A stretch of 64,000 bases of DNA from Chryseobacterium lacus (GCF_003336205.1 NZ_QPIE01000005.1:216462-280461), one strand, 5' to 3'. Counted from the first letter of the stretch, positions 44,097 through 53,233 are shown. Program-made: numbers and translations. Notes: a model not told the origin generated them from the letters alone.

Positions 44097-44438
44097 TTAA
44101 GCTTTTGCAGTTCTGTTTTTGGTTCTGCGGGTTACAGCATATTCTACTGCGTGTTTGTCCAGTTTTGTAGTCAGGTAACGGATCACTCTTTCGTCACGCT
44201 TGTACGCAAGTTCCAGATCTGCCACTACAGTACCTTCACCTTTGAATTCGATCAAAGTGTAAAATCCGTTCTTTTTCAGTTGAATAGGATAAGCCAGTTT
44301 CTTCAGTCCCCAATTTTCTTTGGCAACGATTTCGCAACCTTTTTCTTTTAAAAGGTCTTCAAATTTTTTCACTGCTTCCTCCACCTGTGCGTCAGATAGA
44401 ACGGGAGTTAAAATGAAAACAGTTTCGTAATTGTGCAT
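44097..44438 (-). CDS. rpsF: 30S ribosomal protein S6
   Basis: 113 residues: [19 protein letters not shown] at the start, [20 protein letters not shown] in the middle, and [20 protein letters not shown] at the end. First gene of rpsF-rpsR-rplI. No extra Glu tail, unlike E. coli. Confidence 0.97.
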   Translation of the reverse strand: MHNYETVFILTPVLSDAQVEEAVKKFEDLLKEKGCEIVAKENWGLKKLAYPIQLKKNGFYTLIEFKGEGTVVADLELAYKRDERVIRYLTTKLDKHAVEYAVTRRTKNRTAKA

Positions 44439-44471
44439 AATGTTAAAAAATTAATTAATTATTTCGAGGTG

Positions 44472-44479
44472 CAAAAATA
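44472..44479 (-). promoter_or_regulatory. -7 box of the rpsF operon
   Basis: On the minus strand TATTTTTG, a perfect TAnnTTTG, 33 nt before the rpsF start. Confidence 0.55.
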
Positions 44480-44542
44480 GGCAATCATTCTGAAACTCAC
44501 AATAAAAAAAGCTTTGGGTATGAAGAATTTGTAAAAAGGAGT

Positions 44543-44818
44543 TTGCAGCGAAGTGAGGGAATGAAAGGGAGATTAGCGACGGTCACAGGTTTCGCATTTC
44601 TGCTTCTAAAACTATATGAAAAAGTTAACTTTCAAATTCCAGTTGATTTTCATGACCTAACCAATAACCAATTTAATCCATATGGGTATTTTTTTAAGGG
44701 TGAATATCAAGCAAGCTTAGAAATCTGTATTCAAAACAATATGAGTGAATATTTAACAACTTCCCAACGTAAAAAACAAAAAAAAATACCAATTGTATTC
44801 ATTTCCTATAATAAGTAA
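44543..44818 (+). CDS. Hypothetical protein, possibly a C-terminal fragment
   Basis: About 91 codons from a TTG, or fewer from the ATG at 44561. The last two thirds look like real protein (FQIPVDFHDLTNNQFNPYGY, EYQASLEICIQNNMSEYL, IPIVFISYNK), but the beginning does not. No family recognised. It lies beside RHS debris, so it may be what is left of a toxin or immunity gene; that is a guess from position only. Confidence 0.3.
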   Translation: MQRSEGMKGRLATVTGFAFLLLKLYEKVNFQIPVDFHDLTNNQFNPYGYFFKGEYQASLEICIQNNMSEYLTTSQRKKQKKIPIVFISYNK

Positions 44819-44872
44819 TCAATTATACTTAAAGAAATGAAAAATTAATTTTTTAATCTTTCCTGTGTTTAC

Positions 44873-45199
44873 TATAACCACCTGAGTCTTCCCACCAAGG
44901 TGAGGATAGAAGGATTTAACAAAAGTGTGACCTACCAGTACAGAGCCGACGGCACCAAACTGAAAAAGAGTTTTATTATGACAAGGGTGACGGGGCTTTA
45001 TATTTCTCATCTACAGAATATCTGGATGGTTTTCATTATGTTTCTCCTACATGAGTTGTGGTGGGCATTTTATGAGGAATCCGGCAGTGCCTATGAGCCT
45101 GAGGCATTTGTGAATATGGTGAGCGCTATGGATTTGGAGAATGTACTGAAGTTTCCAATCGCAAAAAAAATTATCGATCCATTGATTCTCTGTTCATGA
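44873..45199 (+). pseudogene. Remnant of an RHS-repeat protein
   Basis: Pieces of the RHS core of Chryseobacterium type appear in three frames: NHLSLPTKV and VTYQYRADGTKLKKS in one, FYYDKGDGALYFSSTEYLDG then FHYVSPT in the next, and YEESGSAYEPEAFVNMV in a third. Stops and frameshifts separate them. RHS proteins carry polymorphic toxins at their C-termini; here both the bulk of the protein and the toxin end are gone. No intact toxin or immunity gene is recognised. Confidence 0.75.
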
Positions 45200-45207
45200 C
45201 CTTTTAT

Positions 45208-45247
45208 AAAAAAAACCGCTCCAATACTATATTGAAACGGTTTTTCT
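45208..45247 (-). terminator. Terminator of the YceI gene
   Basis: AAAACCG and CGGTTTT pair, extended by an inner CAATA/TATTG stem. On the minus strand the stem is followed by a run of T. It lies 14 nt after the stop codon of the YceI gene. Confidence 0.75.
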
Positions 45248-45260
45248 GAAAACAAATTGA

Positions 45261-45935
45261 TTATTTATTGGATACAAGATTCATTTCAAGATCAACATCC
45301 TGAGAAATCATCCAGTCTTTTGGATCGCCTTCTGTACCGTAAGTCAGTCCCCAATCCTGTCTGTTGATGGTGAATTTCGAAGCCAGACTCATCTGATTTT
45401 CTGTTATATCCACTTTTGCAGGAAACGTAACGTTTACCGTTTTGTCTTTTATCGTAAGATTTCCGCTCACGATTTTGTTGGCTCCTTCCGTTTTACTTTC
45501 GGTACCGGCAGCCAAATCTTCCACTTTGGTGATTTCAAATTTCACGGTAGGATATTTTTCAATATCGAAGAAATCTGCATTTTTAAGATGGGCATCTAGA
45601 TCCGCGGAAGTTTTCCCGTCCGTGATCGCTGGATCAACTGATGCAGGATCTGTGAGTAAAGTAGTAAGATCAGAGATCAGCGTTCCGCCGGTCAACTGGC
45701 CGTTATCAACAGTAAAGTGGCCTGTAGTTTGTGTGGTTCCGAATCTTGGATTCAGCCCGCCTTTATGATAAGCAACCCATTTTACGGTGCTTCCTTCGGT
45801 GCTGACAGTGAGCGTGTCACCGTTTTGTGCTCCCACTTCTTGCTCTGTTGCAGTTACTGCGTTATCGGTTTTTGATTCTTTACAGGAAACCGCAAAAAGC
45901 GTGGCTGATAATGCCAGAATAAATAATTTTTTCAT
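45261..45935 (-). CDS. YceI-family lipoprotein
   Basis: 224 residues. Lipoprotein signal with lipobox AVSC (Cys at about 18). One YceI domain follows: VKWVAYHKGGLNPRFGTTQT, TGHFTVDNGQLTGGTLISDL, LKNADFFDIEKYPTVKFEI, and NRQDWGLTYG. YceI proteins form a lipocalin-like barrel that binds isoprenoid or lipid molecules in the periplasm. Role in the cell not known. It has its own promoter and terminator. Confidence 0.93.
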   Translation of the reverse strand: MKKLFILALSATLFAVSCKESKTDNAVTATEQEVGAQNGDTLTVSTEGSTVKWVAYHKGGLNPRFGTTQTTGHFTVDNGQLTGGTLISDLTTLLTDPASVDPAITDGKTSADLDAHLKNADFFDIEKYPTVKFEITKVEDLAAGTESKTEGANKIVSGNLTIKDKTVNVTFPAKVDITENQMSLASKFTINRQDWGLTYGTEGDPKDWMISQDVDLEMNLVSNK

Positions 45936-45964
45936 TGTTTTAAATAGTTTAAAATATACAGGTG

Positions 45965-45972
45965 CAAAGCTA
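45965..45972 (-). promoter_or_regulatory. -7 box of the YceI gene
   Basis: On the minus strand TAGCTTTG, a perfect TAnnTTTG, 29 nt before the start codon. Confidence 0.5.
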
Positions 45973-46074
45973 CAGCAAGGCGCACCGCTATGCGTTGATC
46001 TATGATAAGAAATGAGAAGATAATTTTTTAACCGAAAATGAGTCTGGCTGCTCTGATTTGATGTGGAGCAAAAG

Positions 46075-46983
46075 TTACATTGAACTTTCCAGCGATTTCT
46101 TTAAGGTGTCAAATTCAAAAGTAAATCCTCTTGAAAGAAGTTTTTCATTGCTGACTTTGGAGCCTTCCAAAAGCATGACAGACATTTCCCCGAAGATCAT
46201 TTTAATAATAAATGCCGGAGTGTTCGGAAGCCAGCTTTTCTTTCCGAAAGACTGAAGCAAAATTCTTGAAAATTCGTTCATCGTGATATGTTCAGAAGAA
46301 ACGGCATTATAAATTCCTGATATTTCATTGTTGGCCAGAATAAAATCATACAACCGGATCACATCCCGCACATCCATCCACGGTAAAAATTGTTTGCCGC
46401 TTCCTAATGAAACGTTGATGCCTAATCGCGCCAAAGGAGATAATTTCTGCAGCATGCCTCCGTCTTTTCCGATAATCACTCCTTTTCTTAAAATCACGAT
46501 TCGGGTTCCTAAGGTCTGATACTGCATTGCAGCTTGCTCCCAGGATTGACAGACTTCGGCTAAAAAATCTTTGCCGGCAGCAGATTCTTCAGTGAAAATA
46601 TTATCGGAAGTTACGGTGCCATAATATCCGACAGCAGAGGAGGAAATGAAAGTTTTTATCTGAATATTATTGTGTTTTACAAAATTGTACAACAGATTGA
46701 TCGAGGTAATTCTACTGTCAACAATCTCTTTTTTTCTTCTATTTGACCAGCGTTGTTCCCCAATGTTAGCACCGGTAAGATTGATGATCACATCCACTTC
46801 TTCAAAAGCAATTTTATCTATAAACCCTGTATCTGTGTCCCATTGGAAATAGTGGAGCTGTGGTTTCGAACTGCGCCGTGGCTTTCTCGACAATGCATTC
46901 ACAAAATATCCCTTTTCCAATAAAGAAGCAATCATCTGTTGGCCAATAAAACCGGTAGCTCCGGCAATCAGAATTTTATTCAT
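46075..46983 (-). CDS. TIGR01777-family epimerase / SDR (YfcH-like)
   Basis: About 302 residues. Extended SDR with the NAD(P) motif ILIAGATGFIGQQMIASLLE at the N-terminus, DVIINLTGANIGEQRW, a degenerate active site around SSAVGYYG, and LPWMDVRDVIRLYDFI. This is the YfcH/TIGR01777 family of unknown function. Starts at 46998 (TTG) and 46989 (ATG) are also in frame; ATG 46983 is chosen because GAGGAA lies 7 nt before it and it puts the Rossmann motif at the N-terminus. Confidence 0.88.
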   Translation of the reverse strand: MNKILIAGATGFIGQQMIASLLEKGYFVNALSRKPRRSSKPQLHYFQWDTDTGFIDKIAFEEVDVIINLTGANIGEQRWSNRRKKEIVDSRITSINLLYNFVKHNNIQIKTFISSSAVGYYGTVTSDNIFTEESAAGKDFLAEVCQSWEQAAMQYQTLGTRIVILRKGVIIGKDGGMLQKLSPLARLGINVSLGSGKQFLPWMDVRDVIRLYDFILANNEISGIYNAVSSEHITMNEFSRILLQSFGKKSWLPNTPAFIIKMIFGEMSVMLLEGSKVSNEKLLSRGFTFEFDTLKKSLESSM

Positions 46984-47110
46984 TTTCATGTTCCTCAATA
47001 TAGGAAATTATTATGGAAAGATAAGTTAGTAAAATAGCGTCATTTAGATACCTGATTATCAAAAATGCGTAATCAAAAGTAAGGTAAATTCCGTCAGGTT
47101 AAAAAACAAA

Positions 47111-47150
47111 AAATCCCTAAAACTTGCTATTCAGAGCTTGTTAGGGATTT
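47111..47150 (-). terminator. Terminator of tRNA-Phe
   Basis: AAATCCCTAA and TTAGGGATTT form a perfect 10-bp stem around a 20-nt loop. On the minus strand the stem is followed by T-rich sequence, 6 nt after the tRNA 3' end. Confidence 0.75.
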
Positions 47151-47156
47151 TAAAAG

Positions 47157-47229
<73 letters not shown>

Positions 47230-47305
47230 ATTAACTTTGTTGTTTAAAGTGCTGCAAAAATAATATAAATTTCCATACAACACAAGTGAAATTCAGCTTT
47301 TTCTT

Positions 47306-49162
47306 TTATTTTTCCTGAACCTGCTGATTTTCAGATGTATGTTTTTCCTGTTCCTGTCGCATCTGGTCGCTCATCTCTTCCAGTACAGGTTTTATGGTGC
47401 TTTCCGGGAGTTCGCTGATGCGGATATACATCAAACCATCGATAGCATCATTGAACTTAGGATCCACATTAAAAGAAATTACCTTTGCGTTTTGCTTGAT
47501 ATATTTTTTGATCAACACAGGAAGCCTTAGTTCCGGCTCCAGGTCATCTATAACCTTGTCCAGTTTGTTCAGATCCGCATCCATTTCTTCCAGGAAAATA
47601 TGTTTGTCACGGTCGCGCACTTTTATTTTAAATTCTTTCTTTGGATGGATATATTGCGCCACGGCAGAATCGTAGTAATGCGAACGCATAAATTCTACCA
47701 TCAGCGATTTGGAAAATTCCGAAAACTTATCGGAAATACTCACGCCACCCATCAGAAATTTATGATCAGGATTCCGCAGACAGACATGAATAATGCCGCG
47801 CCATAAGAGGAAAAGGGGAAGTGGTTTCATCTGATATTCAGGCAGAATATAGGCCCGTCCCATTTCAATAACTTTCCGGAAAAAAGGATGAATTTCCTGA
47901 TCAAATTCAAAAAGAGAATTGGTGTAGAAGCCGGTAATTCCCTGTTTTTTCATAATATCTTTCCCAAGTCCCATTCGGTAGGATCCCACCAGTTTCCGAG
48001 CTTCGCTGTCCCAAAGAAAAAGGTGGTTGTAATGTTTGTCAAATTCGTCCAGATCATAGGGTAGATTGCTTCCTTCGCCAATTTTTCTGAAGGTCAATTC
48101 GCGCTGTCTCCCGATTTCTCTCATAATAGAAGGAATTTCATGATAGGCTGCAAAATAAACCTCATAATTGCCGTTGGAAAAAAACATTTTATCGCTTTTT
48201 TTCAGCTCATTAATCTCCTTTACAAGATCTTCCTGCGGCGTTTCTTCAATAATATTCTGAATAATATTGGACTCTTTTAGTATTGGAAATTTAATATTCA
48301 GGTTGGGAAGTTTTAGAATTTCCGGCAATGATTTTCTCCGGTCATAATAGGATTTCATCATATACACTTTCCTTTTCAGGAATTCTCCCAGTTCCTCAAT
48401 CGATTCCTGCTCTTCAATCATACGCAGCGAAATACTTTTACCGATTCTCAAACGGATCGGTTTGTCGCGGTTCAACATCATTTCCGAAGGCAACATCAGG
48501 GTCTGCAGATTAGGATGCAGTTTGGAAAGCTGATAAAATTTCTGGCTGTTTTTTGCATGAAAATACATGGGAATGACAGGGCATTTCGCTGCCCTGATCA
48601 GCTTCAGAGCCGGAGTCTCCCAGGTTTTATCCAGTATTTCACCATACGGATTATTGGTATTGGAAACTTCGCCTGCCGGAAAAATCCCTATACAGCCACC
48701 GTTTTCCAGATGTTTTAGTGTCGCCCGCATTCCGTTGGCAGAATTGTGAAGCTCTTTTCGCCCTTCAAAAGGATTTACCGGAATAACATACGGTGCCATC
48801 GGTTCAATTTTCGACAAGAGAAAATTTCCCATTATTTTAAAATCAGGGCGTATTGCCGAGATAATTTTCGTCATCAAAATCCCGTCGATTGCGCCCAGAG
48901 GATGATTGGACACTATAATAAAAGGCCCGGATTTGGGAATTTTGCATAGGTCTTCTTCAAAAACAATGTATTTCAAATTCCTTTCCCGGACGAAAGCGTC
49001 AAAGAAATCTTTCCCTTTTTTGTCTTTCAGTTTATCATATAAGGCATTCACCTCATTAATCTTGGTAAGCCACATCACTGCAGAAGCAATCGGGCTTTTC
49101 AGAGGCCCCACCTTGTCAAGGCCGGCAGCTTTTATCAGATCTTGTCTGGAAATTAAACTCAT
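47306..49162 (-). CDS. Bifunctional acyltransferase, OlsF-like (PlsC domain plus GNAT/OlsB-like domain)
   Basis: 618 residues. The N-terminal half is a PlsC-type lysophospholipid acyltransferase: FIIVSNHPLGAIDG with the HxxxxD box, then CIGIFPAGEVSNTN. The C-terminal part from about 320 (YFAAYHEIPSIMREIGRQRE, VGSYRMGLGKDI, EMGRAYILPEYQ) is an OlsB/hemolysin-type N-acyltransferase domain. This two-domain design matches OlsF, known from Serratia and Flavobacterium johnsoniae, which makes ornithine lipid alone (N-acylation and then O-acylation). The amino acid used (ornithine, glycine or other) is not told by sequence. A Pro-poor, charged C-terminal tail ends the protein. Confidence 0.78.
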   Translation of the reverse strand: MSLISRQDLIKAAGLDKVGPLKSPIASAVMWLTKINEVNALYDKLKDKKGKDFFDAFVRERNLKYIVFEEDLCKIPKSGPFIIVSNHPLGAIDGILMTKIISAIRPDFKIMGNFLLSKIEPMAPYVIPVNPFEGRKELHNSANGMRATLKHLENGGCIGIFPAGEVSNTNNPYGEILDKTWETPALKLIRAAKCPVIPMYFHAKNSQKFYQLSKLHPNLQTLMLPSEMMLNRDKPIRLRIGKSISLRMIEEQESIEELGEFLKRKVYMMKSYYDRRKSLPEILKLPNLNIKFPILKESNIIQNIIEETPQEDLVKEINELKKSDKMFFSNGNYEVYFAAYHEIPSIMREIGRQRELTFRKIGEGSNLPYDLDEFDKHYNHLFLWDSEARKLVGSYRMGLGKDIMKKQGITGFYTNSLFEFDQEIHPFFRKVIEMGRAYILPEYQMKPLPLFLLWRGIIHVCLRNPDHKFLMGGVSISDKFSEFSKSLMVEFMRSHYYDSAVAQYIHPKKEFKIKVRDRDKHIFLEEMDADLNKLDKVIDDLEPELRLPVLIKKYIKQNAKVISFNVDPKFNDAIDGLMYIRISELPESTIKPVLEEMSDQMRQEQEKHTSENQQVQEK

Positions 49163-49180
49163 TTTTAGTTAAAAGTTTTT

Positions 49181-50419
49181 TTATTGTGTAACCATCTGAA
49201 GCGTATTCCTTGAAATTTGCTCCAGCAGTACTTTTTTATTTTTATAAAATTTATGAAGATCTTTCAGATCGGTATTTCGAACAGTAAAAAGCGATACATC
49301 TTTTACCAGTTCTGTATGAAAATCACGCGAAAGTTCGGCATGAAAAGCATCGATATTTCCGAAAGGATCCTCCAGGCACAAAGCTAATGAAATTGCTGAG
49401 TTCTGCATGAGGGATACCCGAATTTTAGACTGGTTCAGAAGCTGGAAAATATGACTGATATGATCTTCAGCAATGAATGAAAAATCGCGTGTCGCAATCC
49501 GAATCAGGGTTTGTTTATTTTTCAGAATATAACTTTCAGTAAGTTCATTCTTCGCAGTGAGGCTTATTTTGGTTCCTTTTTCTTCCGGTTTCAAAAAAGA
49601 TTTCACAAAGAACGGAATATTCTTCTGTTGCAGCGGTTGCAGGGTTTTCGGATGGATGACCGATGCACCGTAATAGGCCATTTCTATGGCTTCTTCGTAA
49701 GAAATGTTGGAAAGCAGCGAAACATTTTCAAATTTCCTGGGATCGCCGGTCATCACGCCGGGAACATCCTTCCAGATCGTCATCGCTTCCGCGTCGGTAC
49801 AATAGGCAAAAACCGCAGCAGTATAATCGGAGCCTTCTCTGCCAAGCGTCGTGGTAAAATTGTTGGAATCGGACCCGATAAATCCTTGGGTCACATAACT
49901 GGCGTTTTCAGGCAGCGCACGTATCAGTTCTTCGGTTTGTTGCCAATTTACTTCGGCTTCCTGATAAGTATCGTCTGTTTTAATAAAATCCCTCACGTCC
50001 AGCCATTGGTTGGTAAATCCTTTCTCGTTCAGGTATTCGCTGAGGATTTTTGAGGAAATCAATTCTCCGCTGCTAACCACCTGATCGTACACAAAACTGT
50101 AATTCGGTGATTTATTTCTTCTCAAAAAAGCTTCCAGATCATCAAAAAAAAGAGCTATTTCCTGAAAGACAGAATGTTGATCACAGAAAATTCCTTTAGC
50201 GATATCAATATGATTTTGTTTTATAATGTCAATTTCCTGTTTATAATTGCCTTTTTGAAAATAGAGTGCCACCACCTTTTCTAACGCATTGGTGGTTTTT
50301 CCCATCGCAGAAACGATGAGAATACAGTGCTCAAAACCCTGGCTTTCCAGAACCAAAGCAACATTTTTTACACTCTTAGCATCCTTCACGGATGCACCTC
50401 CGAATTTAAAAACTTTCAT
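49181..50419 (-). CDS. Aspartate kinase
   Basis: 412 residues, monofunctional. It phosphorylates aspartate, the first step toward lysine, threonine and methionine. It starts MKVFKFGGASVKDAKSVKNV (kinase motif KFGGAS), followed by VVSSGELISSKILSEYL, TTLGREGSDYTAA, and IWKDVPGVMTGDPR. The C-terminal ~130 residues are the regulatory ACT part (RVSLMQNSAISLALCLED). 18 bp upstream of the OlsF-like gene and on the same strand. Divergent from fbp. Confidence 0.93.
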   Translation of the reverse strand: MKVFKFGGASVKDAKSVKNVALVLESQGFEHCILIVSAMGKTTNALEKVVALYFQKGNYKQEIDIIKQNHIDIAKGIFCDQHSVFQEIALFFDDLEAFLRRNKSPNYSFVYDQVVSSGELISSKILSEYLNEKGFTNQWLDVRDFIKTDDTYQEAEVNWQQTEELIRALPENASYVTQGFIGSDSNNFTTTLGREGSDYTAAVFAYCTDAEAMTIWKDVPGVMTGDPRKFENVSLLSNISYEEAIEMAYYGASVIHPKTLQPLQQKNIPFFVKSFLKPEEKGTKISLTAKNELTESYILKNKQTLIRIATRDFSFIAEDHISHIFQLLNQSKIRVSLMQNSAISLALCLEDPFGNIDAFHAELSRDFHTELVKDVSLFTVRNTDLKDLHKFYKNKKVLLEQISRNTLQMVTQ

Positions 50420-50486
50420 TTAAAAAACTAACAGTCAACAGAATATAATTATTTTTCCATCCGAAAATCACAATAGAAAAAGTTTT

Positions 50487-50494
50487 CAAAAATA
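50487..50494 (-). promoter_or_regulatory. -7 box of the aspartate kinase gene
   Basis: On the minus strand TATTTTTG, a perfect TAnnTTTG, 67 nt before the start codon. Confidence 0.45.
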
Positions 50495-50630
50495 GTGTTT
50501 TAACACGAGAAATAAAAAAAGCTGACAACTGGTAAAGCAAAGCCTAAAACACAATGCTTTATATTGCGAAGAATCCGCTTCTTTATGTGATAGAAAATTC
50601 CGAAATTTGTGCAGAATCAAAATATTACAA

Positions 50631-51650
50631 ATGTCAGAAAAAGTATTACAAACTCTGGGGGAATTTATTATCGACAAACAGGAAGATTTTCAGTACACCA
50701 CAGGAGAACTCTCCAGACTGTTGAGTGCCATAAGGCTTGCGTCAAAAGTCGTGAACCGTGAAGTGAACAAGGCAGGTATTGCGGACATCATCGGCAAAGC
50801 CGGAAATACCAATATTCAGGGCGAAGATCAGCAGAAACTGGATGTTCTGGCAAATGAAATATTTATTGCAGCACTTTCTCAAAGGGAAGTGGTATGCGGA
50901 ATCGCTTCCGAAGAAAATGATGATTTCATCGATGTCAAATGCGGCCCGAACGGCCACATGAGCAAATATGTAGTATTAATAGATCCTTTGGACGGTTCTT
51001 CCAATATCGACGTGAACGTATCCGTAGGAAGTATTTTTTCCATTTACAGAAGAATTTCCGAACCGGGAACTCCGGTAGAACTCCGCGATTTTTTACAAAA
51101 AGGAACCGAACAAGTTGCTGCGGGATATGTGGTGTACGGTTCTTCCACCATGATTGTGTATACCACAGGAAACGGCGTGAATGGTTTTACGCTGGATCCG
51201 AGTTTGGGAACGTATTATCTTTCTCATCCGAATATGACATTTCCGGAATCGGGGAAAATTTATTCTATTAATGAAGGAAATTATCTCAAATTCCCTCAAG
51301 GCGTCAAAAATTATCTGAAATATTGCCAAATGATAGAAGGCGACAGGCCATATACATCACGTTACATCGGATCTCTGGTCTCTGATTTCCACAGAAATAT
51401 GATCAAAGGCGGAATTTACATGTATCCGTCGTATGCCAACGCACCGCACGGGAAACTTCGCTTGTTATACGAATGCAATCCGATGGCGTTTCTGGCAGAA
51501 CAAGCCGGTGGAAAAGCAACCGATGGTTTCAACAGAATTCTGGATCTGGAACCTACAGAATTGCACCAAAGAGTTCCTTTTTTCTGCGGAAGTAAAAATA
51601 TGGTGGAAAAAGCAGAAGAATTCATGAGGATAGATGCTACACAAGATTAA
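50631..51650 (+). CDS. fbp: Class 1 fructose-1,6-bisphosphatase
   Basis: 339 residues from ATG 50631, the normal length; an in-frame TTG/GTG-type start at 50607 is not needed. The enzyme removes the 1-phosphate of fructose-1,6-bisphosphate for gluconeogenesis. Motifs: [19 protein letters not shown] with metal-binding Glu, [20 protein letters not shown] (DPxDGSS), [14 protein letters not shown], and [20 protein letters not shown]. Its own terminator lies 10 nt after the stop codon. A GAAATTTG box at 50602-50609 may be the -7 element. Confidence 0.96.
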   Translation: MSEKVLQTLGEFIIDKQEDFQYTTGELSRLLSAIRLASKVVNREVNKAGIADIIGKAGNTNIQGEDQQKLDVLANEIFIAALSQREVVCGIASEENDDFIDVKCGPNGHMSKYVVLIDPLDGSSNIDVNVSVGSIFSIYRRISEPGTPVELRDFLQKGTEQVAAGYVVYGSSTMIVYTTGNGVNGFTLDPSLGTYYLSHPNMTFPESGKIYSINEGNYLKFPQGVKNYLKYCQMIEGDRPYTSRYIGSLVSDFHRNMIKGGIYMYPSYANAPHGKLRLLYECNPMAFLAEQAGGKATDGFNRILDLEPTELHQRVPFFCGSKNMVEKAEEFMRIDATQD

Positions 51651-51659
51651 ATATTGCAA

Positions 51660-51680
51660 AGGCGCCCAGGCGTCTTTTTT
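51660..51680 (+). terminator. Terminator of fbp
   Basis: AGGCGC and GCGTCT pair (with one G-T) around CCAG, followed by a T run. Confidence 0.65.
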
Positions 51681-51698
51681 CTTTAAATCAATACAAAA

Positions 51699-52715
51699 AT
51701 GAAAACGGCAATTTACCGCCAGCACATTTTACAATTCAAAACTCCCGGCGGAACTTCGCGCGGCGTTCTTAATACCAAGGAAACCTACCTTCTTGAAATA
51801 TTTGAAAATGGAAAAAAAGGAATAGGAGAGTGCGGGCTTTTCCGCGGATTGAGTTGTGATGATGTTCCAGAATACGAATCAAAACTGCAATGGCTTTGCA
51901 GTAATATTAACGAAGATGTGGCGGTTCTCCTAGAGGAATTGCGCAATTTTCCTTCGCTTTGGTTTGGGTACGAACAGGCCATGCTGAACCTGAAACACGG
52001 CGACAGTCTGTATTTTCCCAGTGAATTTACGGAAGGTAAAAAAGGCATCAGAATCAACGGACTCATCTGGATGGGCGATGCGGAATACATGCAGGAACAG
52101 ATCCGGGAAAAATTGCAGCATGGATTTGGTTGCCTGAAACTGAAAATCGGGAGCGATTGGGAAACGGAACACCAAATTCTGAAAATTCTCAGAACTCAAT
52201 TTCCCGCGCAGGATCTGGAATTGCGGGTAGATGCCAACGGTGCTTTTTCTCCGGAGCAAGCTACAACAGTATTAGAAGAACTCGCTAAACTTAAAATTCA
52301 CTCCATTGAACAGCCGATAAAATCCGGAAACAGAACTGCGATGAAACAACTCTGCAGCCGGACTCCCGTACCCATCGCGCTGGATGAAGAACTGATCGGA
52401 ATCAATCAGGTCCCGGAGAAGCAAATATTGTTAGAGGAAATCCGGCCACAGTTTATTATTCTGAAACCCTCATTGTCAGGAGGTTTTTCCGGAAGCGATG
52501 AATGGATTTCTGCGGCTGAGAAAACCAAAACCGGATGGTGGATTACTTCCGCGCTGGAAAGCAATATCGGCCTGAATGCCATCGCCCAGTACGTCTACAC
52601 CAAAAATAATCCGATGCCTCAGGGACTCGGAACCGGAAATGTTTTCACCAATAATTTTGAAACGCCAATTGTGCTGGAAGGAGATGTGTTGATGTATGAT
52701 TCTGAGAAGAGATAA
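51699..52715 (+). CDS. menC: o-Succinylbenzoate synthase
   Basis: 338 residues of the enolase superfamily, muconate-lactonising subgroup. It dehydrates SHCHC to o-succinylbenzoate in menaquinone synthesis. Catalytic set: CLKLKIGSDW (Lys), LRVDANGAFSP (metal Asp), SIEQPIKSG (Glu), ALDEELIG (Asp-Glu), and FIILKPSLSGG (Lys). The N-terminal capping domain has ETYLLEIFENGKKGIGECG. Dipeptide epimerases share these residues, but the N-terminal pattern fits flavobacterial MenC better. No other men gene is close. Confidence 0.87.
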   Translation: MKTAIYRQHILQFKTPGGTSRGVLNTKETYLLEIFENGKKGIGECGLFRGLSCDDVPEYESKLQWLCSNINEDVAVLLEELRNFPSLWFGYEQAMLNLKHGDSLYFPSEFTEGKKGIRINGLIWMGDAEYMQEQIREKLQHGFGCLKLKIGSDWETEHQILKILRTQFPAQDLELRVDANGAFSPEQATTVLEELAKLKIHSIEQPIKSGNRTAMKQLCSRTPVPIALDEELIGINQVPEKQILLEEIRPQFIILKPSLSGGFSGSDEWISAAEKTKTGWWITSALESNIGLNAIAQYVYTKNNPMPQGLGTGNVFTNNFETPIVLEGDVLMYDSEKR

Positions 52716-52765
52716 TGTTCTCGTAGGACAAGAACTGGAAATAATGAAACCAAAGGACCATCATA

Positions 52766-52894
52766 CTGCTGAAAAAAGCTCCCGAAGCTTCCGTTCAACA
52801 GAAATTTATCTCAGCGTTTTTTATTTGCTATTTTGTTTCGATGGTTTTTCAATTCGTTGTTGGGCTTGAAAGACCAACAAAACTCTGGTAATTA
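52766..52894 (+). repeat. Right-end type repeat L0 (degenerate, interrupted)
   Basis: GAAAAAAGCTCCCGAAGCTT then CCGTTCAAC (GTTCAAC at 52793-52799) matches the L1 and L2 repeats at 58882 and 60986. It is followed by about 50 nt of unrelated sequence and then TTCGTTGTTGGGCTT and AAAGACCAACAAAACTC, the hairpin arms seen in L2. So one copy of the defence-island repeat lies far away from the island. Confidence 0.65.
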
Positions 52895-52895
52895 A

Positions 52896-53123
52896 ACCAA
52901 CAAAACCAATGTTCCAGTATTTGAAGGTGAAGGACAGCAGGAGATTCAGCTGGTGAAACCTAAACTAGCCGATGCCGGTATTGAAAACACGGTTGAAAAC
53001 AAATATATGACCTTCACCACGACGCTGACGGCGAACACTTTGAAAATAATGGTAAGCCTCGAAGATGAAAAAAAGGCATTTGAAATCATTGATGCCTGGC
53101 TTCAAAAATCGGATAATATTTAA
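52896..53123 (+). pseudogene. DUF2007-type protein, start codon lost
   Basis: An open frame of 75 codons ends at TAA 53121-53123: NVPVFEGEGQQEIQLVKPKL, ADAGIENTVENKYM, LTANTLKIMVSLEDEKKAFE, IIDAWLQ. This is a DUF2007 (putative signal-transducing protein) domain of about full length. Just upstream there is an in-frame TAA and no usable start codon. The L0 repeat ends right there, so arrival of that repeat probably removed the gene's start. Confidence 0.6.
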
Positions 53124-53161
53124 CCCAAAACAATTGAATAATTTTAAGTTTTACTACTTTG

Positions 53162-53190
53162 ACCGGAACATTGGGTGTTCCGGTTTTTTT
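53162..53190 (+). terminator. Strong terminator upstream of the efflux operon
   Basis: ACCGGAACA and TGTTCCGGT form a perfect 9-bp stem with a 5-nt loop (TTGGG), followed by a T run whose last T begins the operator at 53190. Confidence 0.85.
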
Positions 53191-53203
53191 TGACATTTGT
53201 CAA
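53190..53203. promoter_or_regulatory. Palindromic operator upstream of the TolC gene (Crp/Fnr-type)
   Basis: TTGACATTTGTCAA has perfect 6-nt arms, like Crp/Fnr-family sites. It differs by a single base from the reverse complement of the site at 56999-57012. Its start is 36 nt upstream of a GAAATTTG box (53226-53233), which puts its centre near -41 if that box is the -7 element. Confidence 0.6.
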
Positions 53204-53225
53204 AGGAATCTATTTTGCAGCGGCC

Positions 53226-53233
53226 GAAATTTG
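53226..53233 (+). promoter_or_regulatory. Putative -7 box of the efflux operon
   Basis: GAAATTTG keeps the A and TTTG of the TAnnTTTG consensus but lacks the first T. A weaker box is expected for a promoter that needs an activator. It is 29 nt before the TolC start codon. Confidence 0.45.

Noticed and set aside
50461..50630. Small minus-strand gene before fbp
   Set aside because: The frame lies over the fbp start and promoter region, has no family match, and the aspartate kinase -7 box falls within it.
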